Below are positions 8,882 through 18,800 of a stretch of 42,943 nt of DNA, in pieces. Under the pieces are notes generated by a model, which made no database searches, was not told the origin of the DNA, and saw only the letters and a program-made list of their open reading frames with translations. Origin of the DNA: CBDCKR01 sp964572045 (GTDB taxonomy: Bacteria; Gemmatimonadota; Gemmatimonadetes; Longimicrobiales; Gaopeijiaceae); assembly GCA_964572045.1 (NCBI GenBank), contig CAZNEI010000018.1, positions 1 through 42,943 of the forward strand, written 5' to 3'. The position numbers were made by a program, and so were the translations under genes. Each line of letters opens with the position of its first letter. Position 1 is the first letter of the stretch.

Positions 8882-8911
8882 ATTGTATCCCCGTTCCATC
8901 GCTCTTCGCAA
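8882..8911 (-). promoter_or_regulatory. Predicted sigma70-like promoter of the superoxide dismutase gene
   Basis: On the minus strand, TTGCGA (8906-8911) and TACAAT (8882-8887) are separated by 18 bp. The -10 box matches consensus at five of six positions. The predicted leader to ATG 8800 is about 75 nt. No operator was recognised. Confidence 0.5.
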
Positions 8912-8974
8912 ATGGCGCGGGGCCGCCTAAGTTCCACGATGCCGCCGCTCTCGGCCTCATCACCCTCAAGCCCG

Positions 8975-10186
8975 ATGCCTCCGGACGGACCCGGACCCGC
9001 GAAGCGGATTCTCCTCGTCGACTGTGACGCGTTCTTCGTTCAGGTTGCCCGCCTGCAAGATCCGGCGGAAGCCGGAGGAGTGGAACTCCTTCTCGTCGGC
9101 GGGTCCCCGACGGGCCGGGGGGTCGTCACCTCCGCCTCTTACGAGGCCCGGAAGTTCGGCGTCCGGTCGGCGATGCCGACCGCCGAGGCGCTCAGACTCT
9201 GTCCCGGCGCGACGGTCGTCGGCGTACCGAGGAGCGCATGCGTCCGCAAGAGCCGTGAGATCGGGGAACTCCTCGGGGGGCTCGCCCCCGTCGTCCAGGC
9301 TGCCTCCATCGACGAGTTCTACCTCGACCTGACCGGCACGGACCGGCTCTTCCGCGAATCCCTCGAGGCCACGGCCACCCGCATCCGCGCCCGTGTCCTG
9401 GAGGAGACGGGCATCTCGGTGTCGATCGGCGGAAGCACGCGGAAGATGGTGGCCAAGCTCGCGGCGGGATTCGCCAAGCCCGGCGGCGTACACATCGTAG
9501 CCGAAGGCGAGGAAGCCGCGTTCATGCGGAAGCTCGATCTCGCCGACATCCCGGGCGTCGGTCCCGCGCTCGTGGAGTCGCTGAGGCGGTTCGGCCTGGT
9601 CCGCGTCGATGACGCACTCGGAATCGAGCTTGAGTGGCTGCAGAAGCGGTTCGGCGCGCATCGGGGCCGCTGGCTCCACCGGCGCATCCGCGGCCTGGAC
9701 TCGGCCCGCGTCGATCCTCGCGAGCCCAGGAAATCGATCAGCTCCGAACGCACGTTCCCGACCGACCTGGAGGCGGACGAGGATCTCGAGGATGCGCTCA
9801 TGAAGCTGTCTGTGTCGGTGGGGAGGACCATGCGCAGATCCGGCCTCGCGGCTCGAACCGTCACCGTGAAGCTCAGGGACAGCGACTTCACGACGCGGTC
9901 CCGCAGCCGGACCCTCGGTGTCGCGGTGAGGACGGACGAGGCCGTGTACTGCGTGGCCCGCGAGCTCTTGAAGGAACTCCGTCGCCGGCGGCGCGCCCGG
10001 GCGCGGCTCCTGGGCGTGGCGCTGAAGAATCTGGTTTCGGAAGCGGTTCCGGAGCAGCTCGGGCTCTTCGAAGGAGAGCAGACAGTCGGGAGCGAGCGCC
10101 AGCGGGCCCTCACGGAAGCCGTGGATGGGCTGCGTGATCGCTTCGGGGAAGGCGCCGTGGTCCCAGGGAGGATCATCCAGGGTTAG
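8975..10186 (+). CDS. dinB: DNA polymerase IV (Y-family translesion polymerase)
   Basis: This 403-residue enzyme copies damaged DNA past lesions. Catalytic acidic residues are present: Asp16 in LLVDCDAFF, and Asp113-Glu114 in SIDEFYLDLTG. The palm signature SYEARKFGVRSAMP and the helix-hairpin-helix region DIPGVGPALVESLRRFG are also clear. Near the C-terminus, QLGLF (about residues 361-365) matches the beta-clamp binding motif, so access to the replication fork is expected. The usual Glu after DAFFxxV is Ala here (DAFFVQVARL). ATG 8975 gives the usual short lead-in; in-frame ATGs at 8939 and 8912 would add Ser/Pro-rich residues, and none has a good Shine-Dalgarno sequence. No LexA-like box was recognised. 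It diverges from the sod promoter. Confidence 0.88.
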   Translation: MPPDGPGPAKRILLVDCDAFFVQVARLQDPAEAGGVELLLVGGSPTGRGVVTSASYEARKFGVRSAMPTAEALRLCPGATVVGVPRSACVRKSREIGELLGGLAPVVQAASIDEFYLDLTGTDRLFRESLEATATRIRARVLEETGISVSIGGSTRKMVAKLAAGFAKPGGVHIVAEGEEAAFMRKLDLADIPGVGPALVESLRRFGLVRVDDALGIELEWLQKRFGAHRGRWLHRRIRGLDSARVDPREPRKSISSERTFPTDLEADEDLEDALMKLSVSVGRTMRRSGLAARTVTVKLRDSDFTTRSRSRTLGVAVRTDEAVYCVARELLKELRRRRRARARLLGVALKNLVSEAVPEQLGLFEGEQTVGSERQRALTEAVDGLRDRFGEGAVVPGRIIQG

Positions 10187-10425
10187 CGGCTCCCACCTCC
10201 GGAGGCACTCCACCCCTCGGTCCCGTGGCGCCCGTCCCCGCTCTCGCGGGCAGCGACCCGCCCGGCCTCCGCCTCAGGCCCGTGCCCGCCGATCTTCCCG
10301 GCCCGAGCCGGAAGGCGAAGACGGCGGCCGGGCAAGCCGGACCCCGCTCCCGGAGGGTGCCGGCCACGGCTCCGTGCCCGGAGCGAGGGTCCGGAGAGGC
10401 AGGACGTTCACGTCCGGAGAACCGG

Positions 10426-10445
10426 AGGGGAGGAGGCCCTCCCCT
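10426..10445. terminator. Stem-loop between convergent dinB and symporter genes
   Basis: A perfect 8-bp stem, AGGGGAGG with CCTCCCCT, closes a 4-nt AGGC loop in the gap between two convergent genes. There is no T-run, only TTA on one side, so it is a candidate bidirectional terminator or a 3'-end-protecting hairpin. The rest of the 10187-10468 gap shows nothing further. Confidence 0.4.
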
Positions 10446-10468
10446 TACGCGCGGCCCTATCCGTCGGC

Positions 10469-12172
10469 TCAGGCGTCCGATCCGCCTCCCGTCCAGGGCC
10501 GTCTCTCGAAGTAGCTGTCGGTGAGCTCCCTCACCTTGCCGGACAGCAGGACCAGGGCGATGAGGTTTGGGAGAATCACGATGCCGAGGGCGACGTCGCC
10601 GATCTGCCATGCAAGGTTGAGCGAGACGACGGCCCCGAGGAAGTGCATGATCAGGTACACGACCTTGTAGGGCCGGATGGCGCCTTCGCCGAAGAGGTAG
10701 TTGGCGCATCGGTCTCCGTAGTAACTCCACGCGATCGCGGTGGAGATCCCGAACAGGAAGACCGACAGGATGACCACGTAGTGTCCCCAGTCGCCCAACG
10801 GACCCAAGCCCACCCTGAAGGCGTGCATCGTCAGAGGTGCGCCGCTCTCGACCGCCATGCCGTACAGCGAGGTGTAGCGGATTCCGTCGCCGTCCACCGC
10901 CTCGCCCTGCTGCGGGTACAGTGAGCCCGTGAAGGGCGCGGTCATCGCCTCGTCCGTGAAGAGCTCCTCGACGGCCACCTCGTGCCAGGCCGCCAGGGCC
11001 GCGCTTCCCGAGGTGTGCCTGCCGTTCTCGATCCGGACCTCGCCGGGCGCGGGCACGGGTTCGTAGCCGGCCTCGGCGTCCCCCGACACCCAACTCAAAT
11101 CCCCTCCCCCAAGCGTGATCTCGGTCGGAGTCCGCGCCGTGTGCATGCCGGTGATGATGATGACGAGCGCCGTCATCGTGACGATGACGATGGTGTCGAT
11201 GAAGGGCTCCAGGAGCGCCACGACGCCCTCGGAGACCGGCTCGTCCGTCTTGGCGGCGGCGTGCGCGATCGGTGCCGAGCCCTGCCCCGCCTCGTTGGAG
11301 AAGAGGCCGCGGTTCACGCCCCACATCATCGTCACGAGGAGTGCGCCGACGCCCGTGCCCGCCACGCCGGCCGTGGGGTTGAACGCTTCGGTGAAGATCG
11401 TCGCGAAGGCGGGCAGAACCTCGCCGAAGTTCATGAGGATGATCGTCAGGGCGGCGAGCACGTAGACCGCAGCCATGAAGGGGGCCAGGATGCCCGTGAT
11501 GCGACCGATCCTCTTGATTCCGCCCAGGATGACCAGCGCCACGACCGTCACGGTGACGGCGCCGGTGAGCCACGAGGCGGTGCCGAACGCCGTGCCGATC
11601 GTGTCGGCGACGGTGTTGGCCTGGATCGCGTTGCCGGTCAGGAAGGCCGTGAAGCCCAGTGCGGTGGCGAAGAAGACGCCCATCCACTTCCAGCGGGGCC
11701 CCAACCCGTGCTCGATGTAGTACATGGGACCGCCCGACACGGTGCCGACGATCTGGTCCGCTCCGACGTGCACGTTGCGGTAGTGCTGGGCGAGGGTCAC
11801 CTCCGTGTACTTCGTCGCCATGCCCAGGACGGCCGTGACCCACATCCAGAAGAGCGCGCCCGGCCCGCCCCAGTGAATCGCCAAGGCCACCCCGGCGATG
11901 TTGCCGATGCCGACGGTGGCCGACAGGGCGGTCGTCAGCGCCTGGAAGTGCGAGACGTCGCCCGGATCCTCCGGATCGTCGTACCGGCCCGTCGCCACGG
12001 CCACGCCATGGCCGAACCGGCGCAGCTGGATGAAGCCGAGGCGGAGGGTCAGGAACCCGCCGACCCCGATGAGAAGGAGGACCACGACGGGGATGTCGCC
12101 ATCCCCGGCCGGGATGCCCCACTCCCACACGAAGGACCGCACGGCGGTGACGAGATTCTCGAAGCGTTCCAC
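10469..12172 (-). CDS. Alanine/glycine:cation symporter (AGCS family)
   Basis: This 567-residue inner-membrane transporter takes up small neutral amino acids with Na+ or H+. Family marks include LSATVGIGNIAGVALAIHWG, GALFWMWVTAVLGMATKYTE, GGPMYYIEHGLGPRW and GVNRGLFSNEAGQGSAPIAH. Residues about 346-445 are an extra hydrophilic, acidic block between two membrane segments, absent from the compact members such as DagA or AlsT. The C-terminal part resumes with WSYYGDRCANYLFG. The start is GTG 12172 with GGGAG 5 nt upstream. It lies downstream of the HIT-protein gene on the same strand, 74 nt away. Confidence 0.9.
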   Translation of the reverse strand: MERFENLVTAVRSFVWEWGIPAGDGDIPVVVLLLIGVGGFLTLRLGFIQLRRFGHGVAVATGRYDDPEDPGDVSHFQALTTALSATVGIGNIAGVALAIHWGGPGALFWMWVTAVLGMATKYTEVTLAQHYRNVHVGADQIVGTVSGGPMYYIEHGLGPRWKWMGVFFATALGFTAFLTGNAIQANTVADTIGTAFGTASWLTGAVTVTVVALVILGGIKRIGRITGILAPFMAAVYVLAALTIILMNFGEVLPAFATIFTEAFNPTAGVAGTGVGALLVTMMWGVNRGLFSNEAGQGSAPIAHAAAKTDEPVSEGVVALLEPFIDTIVIVTMTALVIIITGMHTARTPTEITLGGGDLSWVSGDAEAGYEPVPAPGEVRIENGRHTSGSAALAAWHEVAVEELFTDEAMTAPFTGSLYPQQGEAVDGDGIRYTSLYGMAVESGAPLTMHAFRVGLGPLGDWGHYVVILSVFLFGISTAIAWSYYGDRCANYLFGEGAIRPYKVVYLIMHFLGAVVSLNLAWQIGDVALGIVILPNLIALVLLSGKVRELTDSYFERRPWTGGGSDA

Positions 12173-12246
12173 TTGCGCTCCCTTCTACAGAGTGTGAAAG
12201 CGAGGAAGATTGCGGGTGGACCAGCCGAGGGCAAGCCGCGCGGCTC

Positions 12247-12594
12247 TCATTCCGGGAGCATCTCGCCGAGGGGGCGCCCGCCGAGGAGGTGCATGTGCAC
12301 GTGATAGACCTCCTGGCCGCCGTGCTCCTTGCAGTTCAAGATGAGCCGGTAGCCATCCTCGCCGATTCCCTCCTCCTCGGCCAGCTGGGAGGCGACGCGG
12401 ATCATGCGCCCCAGGGCGGGCTCGTGAGCCTCGGTCACGTCCGAGAGAGTCGGCACCGCCTCGTTGGGTACGATCAGGATGTGGGTCGGCGCCTGTGGAG
12501 CGATATCACGGAACGCGGTGACGAGCTCGTCCTGGTAGACCACGTCGGCCGGAACCTCTCCATGAACGATCTTGGTGAAGATTGTCTGTGTCAT
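12247..12594 (-). CDS. HIT-family nucleotide-binding protein (HinT-like)
   Basis: This 115-residue protein carries the histidine triad HVHMHLLGG (His98, His100, His102), preceded by the usual HILIVPNEAVPTL and by GYRLILNCKEHGGQEVYHVH. The type I HinT group hydrolyses purine nucleoside phosphoramidates as a homodimer in the cytosol. Full length agrees with the family at 110-120 residues. ATG 12594 is the natural start (MTQTIFTKIVHGEVPA); the nearest Shine-Dalgarno-like AGGA is 11-12 nt upstream. Its neighbour upstream on the same strand is the sprA-like gene, 253 nt away, with no clear terminator between them. Confidence 0.9.
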   Translation of the reverse strand: MTQTIFTKIVHGEVPADVVYQDELVTAFRDIAPQAPTHILIVPNEAVPTLSDVTEAHEPALGRMIRVASQLAEEEGIGEDGYRLILNCKEHGGQEVYHVHMHLLGGRPLGEMLPE

Positions 12595-12847
12595 CTCGAC
12601 GCCATTCCTGCATCGGGGAGCGGGAGCCTCGGACGGCCATGCTAAGCGGCGCTCGTCCCCCGACGCCAGCGGGCACGCGGCAGGCTCCGGCGAGCGGAAT
12701 CCGCCCCGGAGCCACCCCGCCTCCCACCCCTGCCGACAGCCGGGTCAAGCCGCTTGGGGATGGCGGCCACGAAGCCGGCGGGCCGGGTCTTGCGGCTTCC
12801 CGCCCTCGCGGCCCGCGCACCGAAGCCTGACAAACACGACCCGGCGG

Positions 12848-15800
12848 TCAGCGGAGGAGCGCGTCGTCCGCAATGATGAAGCGACCGAACAGTCCAAACT
12901 GGAACTGCGTGGACCCCGACCTCAGGCCCACGAAGGAACGCCGGTCGGTATAGGAGAGCTGGAGCCGCAGATCGGTCCGCACGACGGTCGTCTCGAGGCG
13001 CACCGTGAGGCTGCGGATGAGCTCGTCGAGGAACGGCACGCACTCGCCTCCGCCAGCGGTCGCGCGACAGTTCCGGTCGGAGGTGAACTGCAGGAGTGCC
13101 GAAGTCGTCAGGGGCCGCTCAAGACGCTCGGCCCACATCGCCGGTGGCCGGAAGGTGCCCGAAATCGAGAGGACGTGGTTTTCCCGTTCCCGCTCGGTAT
13201 CTCCCGTGGGATCCCCGCCTTCGCCCCGCACCAGCGAGCCCCGGTAGGCCGTGGAGAGCCCACCCCCCCATACCACCGCCACGTCCATCGGAATCCGCTC
13301 ATCCTGTTGAAAGCGGCGCTGCTGCCCCAGGCCCCCGTACTCGGTGTCTTGCCGGATCCGCTGGAAGCCCGCCGAGAGCGTGACCCGCTGCAGAAGCGAC
13401 TGGCCCTCGGGCAACGGAACCTCGGTCAGGGTCGCCGACACGTCCGGCCACGTCTCCCGCCGGAGCGTGCGGTCGCTCCTCGTGTCGAGCGTGTTGGCCT
13501 CGCTCAGCCGGTAGTTCACGGCCACCTGAAGGGCGAGGGGCAGGCGCACGGCGGAGCGCGCGGTCCACCCGCTTCGGTCGGTCAGCGTGGTTGCGGTGTC
13601 GGCTTCGAGGAAGCGGTATCCGTCCAGGTCCGCAAATCCGAACCGGTACCGATACCCTGGGCTCACGGGCTCGCGGTTGAAGCGCGAGGTGATGCCGTCC
13701 TGGTAGGTGAGCGAGATCGGGTCCAAGGCCCCGAGGAGAAGGCGCAGCACGGATTCGCCCGCCCCTTCCTCCGCCGCCCCGGTGCCGGGCCCGAGCAACG
13801 CGAGGGGAACAAGGGTGAATTGGCCGGTGAAGTCGCGCTGGCCGTTGGCGCTGCGCTCAAGGGCCAGGATCGTGTCCCCTCTCTCGAAGGTGCGGTCCAC
13901 GAAGGCGGCGTTCCGATCGCTGGAGTAGTAGGACTGCCAGCCGAGGTTGGCCCGAAGCCACTGACCGAGGCGGGGCTCGTAGTTCATGCGCGTGCGGAGC
14001 AGCTGGTTCGTCTCCCATCCGAAGTCGAAGCCGAAGGACTCGGATCGTTCCGCGTCGAGCAGAGTCTGCACCTCGGCGTCCGTCACGGCCTCCTCGGGAG
14101 GCAGGATGTCCCGGATCGAAACCAGGTCGGCCTGGGCGGTAAGGGTCTGGAACGGCCGGAAGACGATCTCCATCGCGCCTTCCAGCGACTCCCTGGGCGA
14201 CAAGGTCGCTTGAGCGAGGCTGTCGCCCGCTCCCTCCACGATCTGATCGAACCGGAGCGCCCGCTGGTCCGCCCTGGCATAGGTGGCGCCGAAGGAGAGG
14301 CGCTCGGGGGTCCACCGAAGGCGGGCTCCCAGGATCTCTTCCTCCCAGGCCCGGGGCAGCAGCCAGCGCACGACGGGACGCAGGAAGCCCGGGATCAGGG
14401 CGAAGTCGCGCCTCCCCACCGCCCTGCCGTATCCCAGATGGGCGTCCATCGCCTCGGTCGAACCCTCGGCGGTGATCGTGCTCGAGGCCGCCGAGGAGTA
14501 TCCGGCCCGGATCTCGAGGCCGTCGAGGAGGAGGCCCACGACCGGGTTGGCCGTCGGCGTGCGCTTCCGGAACGAGACGTCGACCCGCGTTCGGCGGGAG
14601 CCGGTATCCCGCAGATTCTCCAGGCGCCCGGCCCTCACGTCGCTGCGCGCGAGGAACTGCGGATCCTGATCGGATTCCACATGCGAGACGGAGAGGGGAA
14701 TCTCCACGCCCCACGACTCCGGGGTCATCTGCTCGAGGCTGAGGATCGAGCTCAGGCTGAAGACCCGGTCCGCCTGGAACGTCGGGTTCTCCTCGAGCTG
14801 CCTGAAGAGCGCTCCGCGACTCGTCAGCGTCATCTGGGTCGTCCACACGTCCGAGGCCTCGACGTCCACACCGAGGTGCGAGGCCAGGCCCACGTCGCGG
14901 AGAGCGTCGGAGAGCCGCATCTCGTTGACCCAGATCTCGCCCGTCGTGGGCCCGACCAGCTGGTTCCAGACGCCGAGGGAGAGCTCGCGCACGGCGGCGA
15001 GGTTCGGGGCGCGCGCGCGGTCCTTGAGCACGACGGCGTAGGTCGAGTCGCGGGCCCACAGCTCCACCGGCGGATCCTCGGGACCCCGGGCGCTGAGGAT
15101 GAGCTCCTCCTCGGCCTGTTGTCGAAGCTGGAGCCACTCCGTGAAGTCCACGACGATCTCCGGCCACCAGTCGGCTTCGGCGATCCGGCCCGGATTCACG
15201 ACCCGGGAGAGCGGTGTCCGGTAGAGATAGAAGTTCTCGTCGTCCTCGCCGACCTTCACGAAGAAGTAGACGGGTTCGGCCAGTCCCCAGTCGCCGAGGC
15301 GTGCCAGCACCCACAGCCGGAGCTGGCCGTACGCGAGAAAGTCCCTCGGGCGCTGCGGGAACCGGTTGAAGACCTCGGTTCGATCCCCGGATTGGAGGTC
15401 CTCGTATTCGAGTTTCAGGCCCTTTTCATTGAACTCGAGGCCGCGGCCTCCGAAGGTGGCGGTGGGGTCCTGGAGCTCCTCGATGACCCCCGGAGGCGCT
15501 TGATACGCCTCACCCTCGGTGACCCGACTGACCGGGCCCACCTCGGCCCGCCCCACGAAGCTCGCCGTATCGCCGATGATGCCCTTCATGACGCCCGATT
15601 CGGTGCGCTTGACCCAATGCGTTCCGACGATTCGCATGCGCGTGAGCACGAACTGCTGCTCCCTGCTCCCCGAGACGGTGATGCGCATGTGCTTCACGGA
15701 GCGGAAGTCCGCTTCGGAGAAGGTGCCCGGCACGTGTGTGACGCCGGCCCCGCGCAGCGGAACCCGATAGAGCTGGAAGTCGGTGCCAGTCTCCGAACGG

Positions 15801-18800
15801 GTTCGGGCGAGGAAGGGCGAGGATCCGTCGAGGTGCACCACGAAGCGGAGATGGCGCTCGAGCTCGTCGAGATTCCCGTCTCCGTCGAGGTCCTCCGTGT
15901 CCTGCCTGCCGTTGCCGCGCGTGCAGCTCGCGCGCCCGTCTCCGGGCCGGTAGACGGCGGCTCGTTCCGCTTGGCAGGACTCGAGCCACACACCCCGCTC
16001 GTCCGCCTCCTCGCTCCAGATCTCTCCGAGTCGGGGATCGGCCTCGTGGTCCAAGATCCCCCTGCCCCAGCGGGCGCCGTTGCTCTTCACCCCGTTCAGG
16101 CGGCCCTCGGCGTCCACGAAGAGAGCGTCTTCGGCCACCGTACCCAGGTCGATGATCAGGCTGAGCGAATCGCCCTCGGCGACGTAGAACTCGAGGAACT
16201 CGCTCTTGCTGAGGTCGAGGCCCGTGGCGCTCAGGCTGGTCGAGATCGAACGCCAGGAGCGTCTGCCCGGCGCCTCCGGATGCGGAGTGAAGGAGAAGAG
16301 CAGGCCGATTTCGCGGGCCTGGCCGCCCTGGACGTTGATCTGCCTGTCGATGTCGTCCTGCGGGAGGAAGCCGGCAAAGACGCCCACACTGTCCTCGCGC
16401 GCGCCGGGCAGGGTCCAACTGTGCTGCCACACGAGTCGGCCCGCGTCCGCCTCGTTGAGCACGGCGGGAAGCACGTCGTCGGCTCCGGCCCGGAACGCCG
16501 GAGTGCTTCCCCGGAACCATTCGTAGGAGAAGAGGGAGAGCGAGAGCTCGTTGGAGGAGTCGAAGTCGTCGAGGAAGACATCGGATCGGATATTCGGGTT
16601 CGGGAAGGAGAGAGCCAACTCCCCCTCCACGCCGATGCGGGACGGGCTCCCGCCCCGCAGGAACGGGACGCTCTCGATGACGCGGTCCAATCCTCGGGCC
16701 GGAAAGTCGAAGTTCAGGCCGAGACCGCTCAGGGTGATCGCGGCCGGCTCCACCCCCAGCTGGGGTCGGTTCACCAGTGTCTGTTCGCGCTGGTGTAGGG
16801 CGAGGAAATTGAAGCCGCCCGCATCCCCCGCCGGCAGGCGCCCGCTCAGGCCGAAGACGGTGGTGGGCGCCACCTGGAAGATCGATTTCTGTTCCCACGC
16901 GGCTCGGACCACGGGCTCGGACGCCGTGGCGAACAGCACCTCGGGCTGGATGAGGGTGACCTGGCCGATCGCGTAGTCAATCTCGTATTCGACGCCGCGG
17001 GCGAGGAGGCGGTCGCCCAGGAAGATCCTCTCGGAGCCGTCTCGGATGCCGATGGCGCCCAGTGAGAACGAGGAGATGACCCCCGTGCTCCGCAGCTCGA
17101 AGGGGATCGTCAGGCGATAGAGCCCCCCGCTCTCCCGCAGGAACGGATCCTCCTCCTCGTAGATCGTGGGATTCGCGTCCCCGCCGAGGATCCGCGCCGT
17201 CTGGAGGTCGCTGAGCCGGAGGGATTCGACGGGCGGAGGGGTCTGGAACGGGCGCAGCGTGGGGAAGACGATGAAGACGCCGGGCACCACCGGTTGCTCC
17301 TGAAAGAGCTCGGAAGCCGGCTTGTAGACGGCAGCCGGATCCAGGACATCGACCGGCGATTCCTCGTCCAGTCCGAAGAGGCGCAGAAACGTGATGTCCC
17401 GGCCTCCCAGGTCTCGTGCGAAGGTCCGCCCCGCGCTCAGCTCACCGAGCGAGATCGTCAGCTGCACCGAGCCGGGATCCACGTCGGGCGACGAGGAGAC
17501 GCGATACACCTGGTGCATCTCGAGATCCCACGTCGGCCGGCCCGGACGATGGTTCGCCCTCGACGCCTTGAGCAGCTTGATGCGGGGACGCCTCCCCTCG
17601 TTGTAGACCCGTTCGGGATTGTATGTGCCGACCGTGTCGCCGGTGGCCGTCACATACGTCACGGCGAGCATCTCGTCCTGGCGCAGAGGCTGGCGCAGAG
17701 CCAACCAGAGACCGCTCGAGTGGACCGAGTAGTCGACGCCGGGCAGAAGGAAGCGGAACCATCCCGATTCCTCCACGGTGTCGCCGTTCTTGGTGGCGAA
17801 GCCGTCGGCTTGGATGAGGCCCTCGACCTGCTGCCGGGTGACCGGGTCGGTCTCGAAGCGGTAGACCTGGATCGGATCCGCTCCGGGCGACAGCTCCACG
17901 GGTGCCGACGACGGGTCGAGCGAGAGGACGTCGATATGGGGGCTCTGATCGATGAAGTCGGGGTCGACGAGGAAGAAGAACTGGCCGCGGACGTAGTCCG
18001 CGTCGTCGAGCACCAGCGTGTCGACCTGCACGAAGCTCTCCTGCCCTGGGCTCCCGCTGAGCCTGAACTCGCGCCGGGAGAGGTCGCCCTGCTGCTGGGC
18101 CCAGACCCCGTCGAGCTCGACGGGCCCGAGCTGCCCCGACGCCAGGAATCCGAAGTTCCCTGCCGGGATGCCTTCGGTGAGGAACCGCGAGGCGGGCAGG
18201 TCGAACGTGACGTCGCCAAGCTCGACGCGCCGGAGGACGTCGTCCGCTCCGCCTTCGTAGAAGATGTTGATGTTGTTCGCGGCCGAGAACTCACGGGCCT
18301 GATCGAAGTCCACGTCCAGCGTGATCCGCTCGGCGATCGTCCCCTGCGCCCGCACGGCAAACTGCATGTCGGGGTTGAGCTGGGGAAGAAGGTCGGGATC
18401 GCACGAGAACTGGACCCGCGTGTCACACGGCCGGAACCGTGTCCAGTCGCCCCCCAACTCGGCCTGTCCCACGATCTCGAGGTCGAGGTCCGCCAGCCCG
18501 CTGGAGAGCAGTGACGCTGCGCGATCGGCCGTTTGCGGCGCCCGGGCGGGGGCCGATGGCCTGAGGAGTGCGAGGCGCTCGAGCGCGAGGCGCCGACGCA
18601 GGAGCGTCGGGCCGGACGCGACCAGCCAGCGAGACGCGGCCGGGGCGAGCCCCTCCCGTGCCACGCGCGGCACCTCGAGCGCCACCGGAACGGGCGGCGC
18701 GACCGGCTTGAGCCCGAGCTGGGCCACGGGCGGCGGCGGCCCTCCGGTCCTGCCTGGAAAGGCGGAGAGGAAGGCCGGAAGCTCGAGCGTCGGAGCCCGC

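Noticed and set aside
12572..16798. A 1,408-codon open frame on the plus strand opposite the sprA-like gene
   Set aside because: It is an antisense shadow created by high GC; it has Arg/Gly/Glu-rich composition with no recognisable domain, while the minus strand reads a coherent exported beta protein.
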